In this document: piece after piece, positions 1-6,707 of the stretch
Layout: each line of letters opens with the position of its first letter
Numbering within the stretch: position 1 is the first letter of the stretch
From: Anaerolineae bacterium
GTDB lineage: Bacteria > Chloroflexota > Anaerolineae > DUEN01
Length of the DNA stretch: 8,468 bases
Direction of reading: 5' to 3'
Assembly: GCA_021159845.1 (NCBI GenBank)
Contig: JAGHDS010000336.1
Coordinates: forward strand, 1-8,468
Notes under the pieces: generated by a model
What the model was told of the DNA's origin: nothing
Databases searched by the model: none
The model's input: the letters and a program-made list of their open reading frames with translations, nothing else
Translations under genes and position numbers: made by a program

Positions 1-1
1 G

Positions 2-1947
2 CCGTATGATGAGATCGTGGTGACGGCGACGCCGAGGCGGCAGGTGCTATACGTCAAGGGCCTGGCCGGTAAGCAGAGCGAGGCCGAACAGGTGATCAAG
101 GGACCGCCTGCGCGCGTGGCTTACGATGAGAGTGGCCGTCGACCAGGGCGGCCGAGGGGTTCGCCCGCCGCCAGGGTGTGTCGGTGGAGAGCTTGCAGGT
201 CCGTCAGACGGACGGCGGCGAGTATGTCTTCGCCGTCAAGGTGGAGCCGGGGCAGCCGGCCGTCTCCGTGCTCCGTGATCTGCTACCTGACTTGATCGCG
301 GGGCTGCGCTATGAGAAGACGATGCGCTGGGACTCAGATGGCGTGGCTTACCCGCGCCCGATCCGCTGGATCGTCGCCCTGTTGGGGGATCAGGTCATCC
401 CCTTCGAGTATGCGCGGGCTGTCAGCGGGCGGACTACTCGCGGCTTGCGCATATATGGATCGCCATCGCTGACCCTCGGGCGCGCGGAGGACTATTGGCA
501 AGTGATGGCGGATCAGGACATCGTGGTGGATCGGGCCGAACGGCGGGAGCGGGTGGCCTCACAGATCGCCGAGATCGCGGCGGAAGTAGACGGCCGCGTG
601 CCGGACGACCCAGCGCTGCTGGATGAGGTGACCGACCTGGTGGAATCGCCCGTCGCCCTGTTGGGCCAGTTCGAGGAAAGGTACCTGGAGCTGCCGCCGG
701 AGGTGCTGATGTCGGTGATGAAGAAGCATCAGCGCTATTTCTCCGTGGTGAGCCGTTCAACGGGCGAGCTGTTGCCCTACTTCATCGCGGTGGCCAACGG
801 TCAGCCAGCCGACCCGGACCTGGTGCGCCAGGGATACGAAGATGTCCTCCGGGCGCGATACGCCGATGCGGAGTACTTCTGGCGACACGACCGCGAACGT
901 CCCTTGGAGAGCTACCGGCCTCGCCTGGCGACGCTTACCTTCCAGGAACGGTTGGGCTCGATGCTGGAGAAATCGGACCGGTTGGTGAAGCTGGTGAGGC
1001 GACTGGCAGCGGGGTGGGGGCTGGACCCTGGCCTGGAATCCCTGGCCGAGCGCGCCGCCTATCTCTGCAAGGCCGATCTGGTAACCGGTATGGTCGTGGA
1101 GATGACCAGCCTGCAGGGCATCATGGGCCGATACTACGCTCTGCACAGCGGCGAGCCGGAGGCGGTCGCCCAGGCAATCGAGGAACACTACCGGCCGCGC
1201 TTTGCTGGCGACCGCTTGCCGGAGACGCCGATAGGGGCTTTGCTGGCGGTGGCGGATCGGTTGGACAGCCTGGCGGGTCTGTTCGCGATCGGACTAATAC
1301 CCACCGGCGTCGCCGACCCATTCGGGCTGCGGAGGGCGGCGCTGGGGCTCATTCAGATCCTCATCGGGCACGAGCACAGCTTCTCCGTACGCGAGGGCCT
1401 GCGGATCGCAGCCCAGTTGTTGCCGGTGGAAGCAACGGAGGAGCGCATCGAAGAGGCGGCTACCTTTGTGGAAGGACGACTCCGCGCCTGGCTCCTGGAG
1501 GAGGGGTATCGCTACGATGTCGTCGATGCCGTCCTGGCCGAGCGCGGCGATGATCCATACCGGGCTTACCGCACCGTGCAGGACATGGCGAAGCTCGTCG
1601 AGGAGCCAGACTGGAGCGAAGTGCTTGTGGCCTACGCTCGGTGCAAGCGGATCGTGCGGGATATCGAGGAGCGCTACCCGCTACGGCCGGAGCGCCTGAC
1701 CGAACCGGCAGCGCAGGCGTTGTACCATGCCTATCTCCAGGCGAGGGAGCAGGTGTCGCCCGACGGCGATGTGGCCGCGTTGGCAGCGGCGCTGCGGGCG
1801 TTGAAGGATCCGATCAATGTGTTCTTCACGGACATCCTGGTGATGGCGGAGGACCCGGACCTGCGTGCAGCGCGGCTGGGATTGGTGCAACACGTGGCGG
1901 CCCTGCCAGATGGCATCGCCGATCTCAGCCGGCTGCAGGGGTTCTGA
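2..1947 (+). CDS. glyS: Glycyl-tRNA synthetase beta subunit, 5'-partial, with an apparent frameshift
   Basis: This is the beta chain of the bacterial alpha2-beta2 glycyl-tRNA synthetase, a cytoplasmic enzyme that charges tRNA-Gly; beta mainly binds tRNA, while the alpha chain carries the class II active site. The reading starts before the window: frame 2 gives PYDEIVVTATPRRQVLYVKG, the family's conserved 'ATPRR' segment. It then moves to frame 1 near 140 and runs to TGA at 1945-1947. Conserved blocks in order are AAEGFARRQGVS (about 148-183), KTMRW...PIRWIVALLG (about 316-390), KKHQRYF (about 721-741), DAEYFW (about 865-882), KADLVTGMVVEMTSLQG (about 1069-1119), PTGVADPFGLRRAALG (about 1300-1347) and a C-terminal DALR-like anticodon-binding region ending DLSRLQ. 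About 648 residues lie in the window, against roughly 690 in E. coli GlyS. The GTG at 178 lies inside a conserved block and is not the real start. Whether an alpha chain is fused or upstream cannot be seen. Confidence 0.95.
137..144 (+). other. Apparent one-base deletion (frameshift) in glyS
   Basis: Frame 2 encodes the expected GPPARVAYDESGR up to the codon at 137-139, then loses all similarity to the family. Frame 1 resumes with TRAAEGFARRQGVS from 142. Only two bases (CG, 140-141) lie where one codon is expected. Restoring a C (CCG, proline) gives ESGRPTRAAEGF, matching the family pattern remembered from E. coli GlyS (EGKPSKAAEGW) with no gap. It could be a sequencing or assembly error, or a true mutation. 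An assembly error is more likely, because the rest of this essential gene is intact. Confidence 0.85.
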
Positions 1948-1964
1948 CCTGAAGGGCCTGATGA

Positions 1965-1997
1965 AGCCCCCCGGAATCTTCGAGAATCCGGGGGGCT
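1965..1997. terminator. Bidirectional hairpin terminator between convergent genes
   Basis: There is a perfect 11-bp inverted repeat, AGCCCCCCGGA (1965-1975) and TCCGGGGGGCT (1987-1997), around an 11-nt loop. An outer 7-bp pair, AGGGCCT (1953-1959) and AGGCCCT (2008-2014), could extend it. It lies 17 bp after the glyS stop and 21 bp from the stop of the convergent gene, so it can serve both. The T-tract is short on both strands (CTTTG on +, CTTCATC on -), so it is not a textbook intrinsic terminator, but position and stem strength support termination. Confidence 0.85.
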
Positions 1998-2018
1998 GGC
2001 TTTGTAAAGGCCCTGTCC

Positions 2019-2921
2019 TTAGTCATTGAGCCGCGTGATCGCGGGCGTGATGTCCACGTGCTGCATCATCTCGAGCAGCTCCTCGTGGGTCAGCGGACGG
2101 CCCTTCCCCGCCAGGGCCGTGAGGAGTGCCTCCATCGCGTTCGTGCCAAAGGTACGTCCGTTCAGGCGCGGTGTGGAGGTGGCCAGGTACTTGACGTCGC
2201 GCTCGCGCAAGAGTTCGACATCCGCCTCGGTTGTGGTGTTAGTGACGACCACCTTGCCGTCCAGCCGATCGGGGATGTGGCGCCGGATATAGTTGAAGTC
2301 GCCGGCGATGACGGAGGCCCATTGGTACCAGCGTCCATACCTCGGGATGATCTCATGCTGCTTTGTCCCTGTGGGATACAACATGCTCAGTGGCAGATGG
2401 CCCAGGATAGGCAGTAGTACGGCGGCCAAAGCACGAAGCGCCCGCAGAGAATGAAGAGGGATAGGCAAACCAAGAGCAAACATGAAGTCGCAGTAGGTGA
2501 CCTCGTAACCCGCTTCATGAAATGAGAGGGCCATATCGAACCGATCGACGGCCGTGGTGATCATCACGCGCTTGGGCTGAATCTCATCGCCGATCTGGGC
2601 CTCGACGCGCTGCGCGAGCTGGCGCTCCACGATGCGACGAACGCCGTCACCGTCGACCACGGGGGTCCGCTTCACGTCGGCGACCAGCTTACGCGCCCCG
2701 TAGAGGGGATAGTACCGATCGAACACGCGCACGTTCAGGTCGACCCCCCCCACGCCGAACGCGTCGACTTTGCCATCGAGCTCCCGATACATGCGGCGCG
2801 CCTTCTCCTCATCTCCATCGCAGCCAATGCGTTCGATGGACACCCGCTCTCCCATGATCTCCAGTTCAACCTTCTTATCGCGGGTTGAGCTTCCCAGGCT
2901 GATGCTGACCACGCGTTTCAT
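2019..2921 (-). CDS. Quinate 5-dehydrogenase-like protein (function unproven)
   Basis: This 300-residue protein resembles those commonly annotated as quinate 5-dehydrogenase or shikimate-dehydrogenase-like in Chloroflexota and some Firmicutes; I recognise it from overall pattern, and the enzymatic name is not established by anything visible. It starts with MKRVVSISLGSSTRDKKVEL. It then has a DAFGVGGVDLNV segment (residues 53-64), an ITTAVDRFDMAL segment (121-132) followed by an 'EAGYE' turn, a hydrophobic stretch (about 148-182), VIAGDFNYIRRHIPD (204-218) and VVVTNTTTEADVELL (224-238), and ends near RTFGTNAMEALLTALAGKG (256-274). The last blocks resemble the nucleotide-binding half of a Rossmann-like protein, but no clean GxGxxG is seen. 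The ATG at 2919-2921 follows a purine-rich ribosome binding site (GGAGGAGAGGAG, 2926-2937). It is transcribed towards glyS and stands apart from the genes upstream of it, so context gives no pathway. Confidence 0.8.
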   Translation of the reverse strand: MKRVVSISLGSSTRDKKVELEIMGERVSIERIGCDGDEEKARRMYRELDGKVDAFGVGGVDLNVRVFDRYYPLYGARKLVADVKRTPVVDGDGVRRIVERQLAQRVEAQIGDEIQPKRVMITTAVDRFDMALSFHEAGYEVTYCDFMFALGLPIPLHSLRALRALAAVLLPILGHLPLSMLYPTGTKQHEIIPRYGRWYQWASVIAGDFNYIRRHIPDRLDGKVVVTNTTTEADVELLRERDVKYLATSTPRLNGRTFGTNAMEALLTALAGKGRPLTHEELLEMMQHVDITPAITRLND

Positions 2922-3015
2922 CTCGCTCCTCTCCTCCCGACCAGCTACCAGCCCTCATAACACCGCGACAGGAGAGAGGATGCGAAGGGCACCGCCGATA
3001 GGCAGCTCCGACAGC

Positions 3016-3036
3016 TAACGAATAACGAATAACGAA
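3016..3036. repeat. Three tandem copies of a 7-mer (TAACGAA)
   Basis: TAACGAA occurs three times in perfect tandem at 3016-3022, 3023-3029 and 3030-3036, reading TTCGTTA on the minus strand. It lies about 95-115 bp upstream of the start of the quinate dehydrogenase-like gene. It may be a small slippage repeat or a set of protein-binding sites. Confidence 0.9.
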
Positions 3037-3183
3037 GCACGGTGCCGCTACACCCCACCAGCGTTCAGTGGCCAATGCTGGAGATCTTACATGGAAAACG
3101 CAATCGATCCCATGTGTCTCCTTGCCACCGGGAACTCAACTACAAGTGCTTTGGCTGTAAACGGCCCTCACCTCCAGGCCTCT

Positions 3184-3197
3184 TCATATGCATATGA
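3184..3197. repeat. Perfect 14-bp palindrome, possible operator
   Basis: TCATATGCATATGA is identical to its reverse complement over all 14 bases. It is AT-rich in a GC-rich surrounding and lies in the intergenic region upstream of the quinate dehydrogenase-like gene, about 263 bp before its start. With no loop it is more plausible as a dimeric protein-binding site than an RNA hairpin, but no regulator gene is nearby. Confidence 0.5.
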
Positions 3198-3272
3198 GCT
3201 ACCCCAACGCGCTTCCGTGTTCGCGCAGCATAGAGGGTGGCAAGCTGCTAACCTGGCGGCATGGCATGTTAC

Positions 3273-3917
3273 TCAATAGCGTGCGCCAGATGCACGTGTC
3301 AAAGCATGACGCAACATGCTTATTTCCTTTGGCATCAGATCCCGCCACTGTCCTGGTTCCAGGCCACGGATGGAGAGCGGGCCGATGGCCACACGAACCA
3401 GCCGGAGTGTGGGAAGGCCCACAGCCGCCGTCATATGGCGAACCTGGCGTTTACGTCCTTCGCGTAGGACGATACGGAGCCATCGTGTGGGGCCATGAGG
3501 AGTGACGGGACGTGATCGCGGCGGCAGGGTGGGGGGCGTTTCCAACAACTCGATCTCCGCTGGCGCGGTGCGGCGTCCCTTAATCACCACGCCTTGACGG
3601 AGCGCCTCTAGCGCGTCCTGGGTGGGGATGCCCTCTACTTGAGCCAGGTAGACCTTGGGCAGCTTGTAGCGCGGGTGGGTCAGCCGATGATTGACCCACC
3701 CGTCATTGGTGAGGAACAGCAGTCCCTCACTATCCATGTCCAACCGGCCGGCCGCGTACACCTGCTCCGGCACGCGAATATACCGGCTCAGCGTGGGGCG
3801 TCCCTCCGGATCGGTGAACGTGGAGAGCACGCCGTAGGGCTTGTAAAAGATGAGGTAGCGTAGCGACTCTCTGGGCCTCCACCGACGTGGACGGGCCTTC
3901 ATGCGGTGAGATGGCAC
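3273..3917 (-). CDS. rluE: 23S rRNA pseudouridine synthase, RluE-like (RsuA family)
   Basis: The enzyme isomerises a uridine to pseudouridine in ribosomal RNA; E. coli RluE acts on U2457 of 23S rRNA. The 214-residue protein opens with YLIFYKPYGVLSTFTDPEGRP (residues 21-41). It then shows the catalytic motif AAGRLDMDSEGLLFLTNDG (55-73), with the nucleophile expected at Asp60, followed by KVYLAQVEGIPTQDALEALR (88-107) and EGRKRQVRHMTAAVGLPTLRL (153-173). The IPTQDALEALR and PTLRL blocks resemble RluE more than RsuA or RluB. There is no N-terminal S4 domain, which also fits RluE. The start is GTG at 3915-3917, preceded by GGGAG at 7-nt spacing; the internal ATG at residue 6 (3900-3902) lacks a ribosome binding site. 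It lies about 68 bp downstream of dnaK in the same direction, with a hairpin in between. Confidence 0.9.
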   Translation of the reverse strand: MPSHRMKARPRRWRPRESLRYLIFYKPYGVLSTFTDPEGRPTLSRYIRVPEQVYAAGRLDMDSEGLLFLTNDGWVNHRLTHPRYKLPKVYLAQVEGIPTQDALEALRQGVVIKGRRTAPAEIELLETPPTLPPRSRPVTPHGPTRWLRIVLREGRKRQVRHMTAAVGLPTLRLVRVAIGPLSIRGLEPGQWRDLMPKEISMLRHALTRASGARY

Positions 3918-3935
3918 AGTGCTGCTCCCATGACA

Positions 3936-3969
3936 ACAGTCCCGACCCTGTCAACGGGGCCGGGACTGT
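3936..3969 (-). terminator. Hairpin after dnaK, terminator or attenuator
   Basis: A 9-bp inverted repeat, ACAGTCCCG (3936-3944) and CGGGACTGT (3961-3969), lies 17 bp past the dnaK stop. A CCC/GGG pair (3946-3948, 3956-3958) can extend it across small internal mismatches. On the minus strand the bases after the stem are TGTCATG, not a T-tract, so it may terminate only partly and let some transcription reach the pseudouridine synthase gene. It ends 18 bp before that gene's GTG. Confidence 0.65.
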
Positions 3970-3985
3970 GCGTGGTCCTTCTGGG

Positions 3986-5878
3986 TTAGGATGCCTCGTG
4001 AACTTCCCCTTCGGCGACATCATCGTCCCCAGGGCTTGCGCCGTTGTCGCCCTCCGCCTCCGGCCCTGGTTCGGGGGCCTGGTACATACTCGCTCCCACG
4101 CGCTGTAATGTGTCAAGCAGCGCTCGGGTCTCCTGGCGAATGCGCTCAGGGTCTTCCTCCTTAAGGACGGCACGTACCGTGCTCAATTTCTCCTCCAACT
4201 CGGCGCGACCGTCGCTGGGCACCTTGTCCCCGCTATCGTTCAGGAACTTCTCCGTCTGATACACGGCTGCGTCGGCCTCGTTGCGGGCTTCTACCAGCTC
4301 TCGGCGACGGCGGTCCTCCTCGCGATGTTGCTCCGCCTCGCGAATCATGCGCTCCACCTCTTCCTCGGAGAGGCCGGATGAGGCGGTGATGGTGATCTTC
4401 TGCTCGCGGCCGGTGGCCTTGTCCCGAGCGCTTACATTCAGAATGCCGTTCGCGTCGATGTCGAAGCTCACCTCAATCTGCGGAACACCACGCGGGGCGG
4501 GTGGGATACCATCCAGGATGAAGTGCCCCAAGACCTTGTTATCGCGGGCCATAGGGCGCTCTCCCTGTACGACCACGATCTCCACCTGGGTTTGCCCATC
4601 CGCGGCTGTAGAGAAGACTTGCGTCTTCCGCGTTGGGATCGTGGTGTTGCGCTCGATCATGGGGGTGGCGATACCTCCCAGTGTCTCGATCGCCAGCGTC
4701 AGCGGCGTCACATCCAGCAGCAGGATGTCCTTTACCTCGCCGCCGAGCACGCCCGCCTGGATGGCTGCCCCAACAGCCACAACCTCGTCGGGGTTGACGC
4801 CTTTGTGTGGCTCCTTGCCGAAGAAACGGCGCACAGCCTCCTGCACGGCCGGCATCCGCGTCATCCCGCCCACCAGTACGACTTCGTCGATGTCCTCCGG
4901 GCGGAGTCTGGCGTCGGCCAGCGCCTGGCGACAGGGGCCGATGGTGCGCTCGATCAGGTCGGCGGTGAGCTGCTCCAGCTTGGCCCGGGTGAGCGTCATG
5001 CTCAGATGTTTAGGCCCCGAGGCGTCGGCCGTGATGAAGGGCAGGTTGATCTCCGTCTGCAACATCGTGGACAATTCGATCTTGGCCTTCTCCGCGGCCT
5101 CCTTCAGCCGTTGCAGGGCCATCCGATCCTGCCGCAGGTCGATCCCCTCCTCGCGTTGGAACTCCTCGCAGATCCAGTCGATGATACGCTGGTCGAAGTC
5201 ATCACCGCCCAGGAAGGTGTCACCGTTGGTAGATCGGACCTCGAACACACCATCGCCGACGTCCAGAATCGAGATATCGAAGGTGCCACCGCCCAGATCG
5301 TATACAGCGATGCACTCATCTTTCTTCTTGTCCAGCCCGTAGGCGAGCGCGGAGGCGGTCGGCTCGTTGATGATGCGCAACACCTCGAGCCCTGCGATAC
5401 GGCCGGCGTCTTTCGTCGCCTGGCGTTGTGAATCGTTGAAGTAGGCGGGGACGGTGATGACCGCCTGGGTCACAGGCTCGCCCAGATACGCCTCGGCATC
5501 GGCTTTGATCTTCTGCAAGACCATCGCCGATATCTCTGGCGGAGCATATTCTTTGTCTCCCATCACCACCCAGGCGTCTCCGTTGGGGCGCTCGATGATC
5601 TTGTATGGCAATACCTGGCGTGCCTTCTGGACCTCAGGATCGCTGAATTTGCGGCCCATCAGCCGCTTAACGGAGAAAATCGTGTTATCCGGGTTGGTGA
5701 TAGCCTGGCGACGCGCGATCTGCCCCACCATGCGCTCACCAGTCTTGGGGTTGATAGCTACGACGGAAGGGACGAGATGTCCCCCCTCCGCACTGGGGAT
5801 GACCACCGGCTCGCCGCCCTCCATGACGGCGACCACGGAGTTTGTTGTCCCAAGGTCAATTCCTATGATTTTACCCAT
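3986..5878 (-). CDS. dnaK: Chaperone protein DnaK (Hsp70)
   Basis: DnaK is the ATP-driven cytoplasmic chaperone that binds and releases hydrophobic peptides, working with DnaJ and GrpE. The 630 residues are typical of the family. The ATPase domain shows IGIDLGTTNSVVAV (residues 5-18), the catalytic Lys71 in SVKRLMGRKF, the phosphate-2 loop VYDLGGGTFDIS (192-203) with the usual autophosphorylation Thr199, and the adenosine-loop motif VVLVGGMTRMP (333-343). The segment around residues 76-100 corresponds to the insert found in Gram-negative-type DnaK. The interdomain linker DILLLDVTPL covers 384-393. The beta-sandwich peptide-binding domain and a charged helical lid follow. The C-terminus is an acidic, Gly/Pro-rich tail ending in EVHEAS rather than the EEVD-like end of many homologues. 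ATG 5876-5878 is preceded by GGAGG at a longish 12-nt spacing. It is the third gene of the hrcA operon, 40 bp after grpE. Confidence 0.98.
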   Translation of the reverse strand: MGKIIGIDLGTTNSVVAVMEGGEPVVIPSAEGGHLVPSVVAINPKTGERMVGQIARRQAITNPDNTIFSVKRLMGRKFSDPEVQKARQVLPYKIIERPNGDAWVVMGDKEYAPPEISAMVLQKIKADAEAYLGEPVTQAVITVPAYFNDSQRQATKDAGRIAGLEVLRIINEPTASALAYGLDKKKDECIAVYDLGGGTFDISILDVGDGVFEVRSTNGDTFLGGDDFDQRIIDWICEEFQREEGIDLRQDRMALQRLKEAAEKAKIELSTMLQTEINLPFITADASGPKHLSMTLTRAKLEQLTADLIERTIGPCRQALADARLRPEDIDEVVLVGGMTRMPAVQEAVRRFFGKEPHKGVNPDEVVAVGAAIQAGVLGGEVKDILLLDVTPLTLAIETLGGIATPMIERNTTIPTRKTQVFSTAADGQTQVEIVVVQGERPMARDNKVLGHFILDGIPPAPRGVPQIEVSFDIDANGILNVSARDKATGREQKITITASSGLSEEEVERMIREAEQHREEDRRRRELVEARNEADAAVYQTEKFLNDSGDKVPSDGRAELEEKLSTVRAVLKEEDPERIRQETRALLDTLQRVGASMYQAPEPGPEAEGDNGASPGDDDVAEGEVHEAS

Positions 5879-5918
5879 ATGGCCTTATAACCTCCACCTC
5901 CGCCTGCACATCTCGCGC

Positions 5919-6635
5919 TCATCGAGCGACGCGCACCATAGCAGGACGTAGCACTTTATCTCCTAGTCGGTACCCCTTACGCACCTCGGCGATCACGTGT
6001 CCGCTCTCGACCTCGTCGCTTTCCTCGTGGGTGACCGCCTCGTGCAGCTCGGGATCGAATGGCTTCCCCACGGCTTCGATGACGGACACCCCCTCCTGTT
6101 CCAGGATGGCCTGGAGTTTGCGGCGAATGAGAGCAAACCCCTCCACCCATGTGCTGCTCGCGACGTCTTCCGGCAGATGTTCAAATGCCAGGTCGAAGTC
6201 GTCCAGGACGGGCAGCAGCTTGCTGATCAGTGCTGCGTTGGCTTGTTGGACGAACTCAGCCTGCTCGCGCTCGCGCCGCTTACGGTAATTCGCGAACTCA
6301 GCAGCGGTCCGCCGCCACTGATCTAGATAGTGATCTGCCTGGGCTTTCGCCTCAGCCAATTCCGCTTCCAATGTGGCGATGCATTCCTCTGGAGATTCCT
6401 CGGGGGGCGCTTCGCCTTCGGTGGCGGCCTCCTCTGCCTCCTCAACGGCCTGAGGCGTTTGGACCTCCTCGGCCGCCTCGCTCGGCTCTACTTCGTCCTG
6501 CTGATCACCGCCGGCGGACGGCGGCTCCTCAGCTTGTGAAGCGGCCTCCTCTGCCCCAGCTCGTGAGGCCGTTTCCTCTACCCTCTCCGTTTCCTCAGCA
6601 ATCTGTTCGGTATCATCTCGCTCTCGATCACTCAT
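5919..6635 (-). CDS. grpE: Nucleotide exchange factor GrpE
   Basis: GrpE is a dimeric cofactor that releases ADP from DnaK. The N-terminal third (about the first 80 residues) is very rich in Glu, Ala and Gln and probably disordered. A long coiled coil follows (around ATLEAELAEAKAQADHYLDQW), then the conserved EFANYRKRREREQ, LLPVLDDFDLAFEHLP and GKPFDPELHEAV, and the C-terminal beta domain with GYRLGDKVLRPAMVRV. I chose the ATG at 6633-6635, which gives 238 residues and has GGAGG 11 nt upstream (6647-6651). The reading frame stays open to a TTG at 6665, which would add ten residues but has no clear ribosome binding site; an ATG at 6651-6653 is also possible. It is the middle gene of the operon, after hrcA and 40 bp before dnaK. 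Confidence 0.96.
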   Translation of the reverse strand: MSDRERDDTEQIAEETERVEETASRAGAEEAASQAEEPPSAGGDQQDEVEPSEAAEEVQTPQAVEEAEEAATEGEAPPEESPEECIATLEAELAEAKAQADHYLDQWRRTAAEFANYRKRREREQAEFVQQANAALISKLLPVLDDFDLAFEHLPEDVASSTWVEGFALIRRKLQAILEQEGVSVIEAVGKPFDPELHEAVTHEESDEVESGHVIAEVRKGYRLGDKVLRPAMVRVAR

Positions 6636-6707
6636 ATCTGCGCCAGCCTCCATTGTAGAATCCAAATTTCGTTGTCTGCGAGGTCATCCCTGATAGCACA
6701 TGACAGG

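Larger units (their letters stand above)
2922..3272. other. Gene-poor intergenic region
   Basis: About 350 bp lie between two minus-strand genes. I see the ribosome binding site of the downstream gene, the triplicated TAACGAA (3016-3036) and a 14-bp palindrome (3184-3197). No sigma-70-type -35/-10 pair with good spacing was found on the minus strand, although a promoter for the 2921 gene is expected here. No strong hairpin follows the pseudouridine synthase stop at 3273. The short plus-strand ORF at 3091-3279 lacks a ribosome binding site and resembles nothing I know. Confidence 0.6.

Noticed and set aside
178..180. GTG as start of glyS
   Set aside because: It falls inside the conserved GFARRQGVSVESL block; coding similarity continues upstream to the window edge once the frameshift is allowed for.
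757..1553. ORFs overlapping glyS in other frames (757-1188 minus, 1014-1553 plus)
   Set aside because: They are shadows of a clearly conserved gene; their translations show no family motifs.
3091..3279. 62-codon plus-strand ORF in the gap before the pseudouridine synthase
   Set aside because: No ribosome binding site, no recognisable similarity, and it runs into the 3' end of a real gene.
3926..3954. TTGACA on the minus strand (3949-3954) as a -35 for the pseudouridine synthase gene
   Set aside because: At 17-bp spacing the -10 position reads ATGGGA, and the hexamer lies in the loop of a hairpin; no usable promoter is supported.
4281..5431. Two long plus-strand ORFs (353 and 302 codons) opposite dnaK
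   Set aside because: They are antisense to a strongly conserved dnaK. Such ORFs are a known artefact, once misannotated as NAD-specific glutamate dehydrogenase. Their composition is Ser/Arg-rich or low-complexity, without domains or ribosome binding sites.
6663..6665. TTG as start of grpE
   Set aside because: There is no clear ribosome binding site upstream, while the ATG at 6633-6635 has GGAGG in reach; the ten extra residues show no conservation I recognise.
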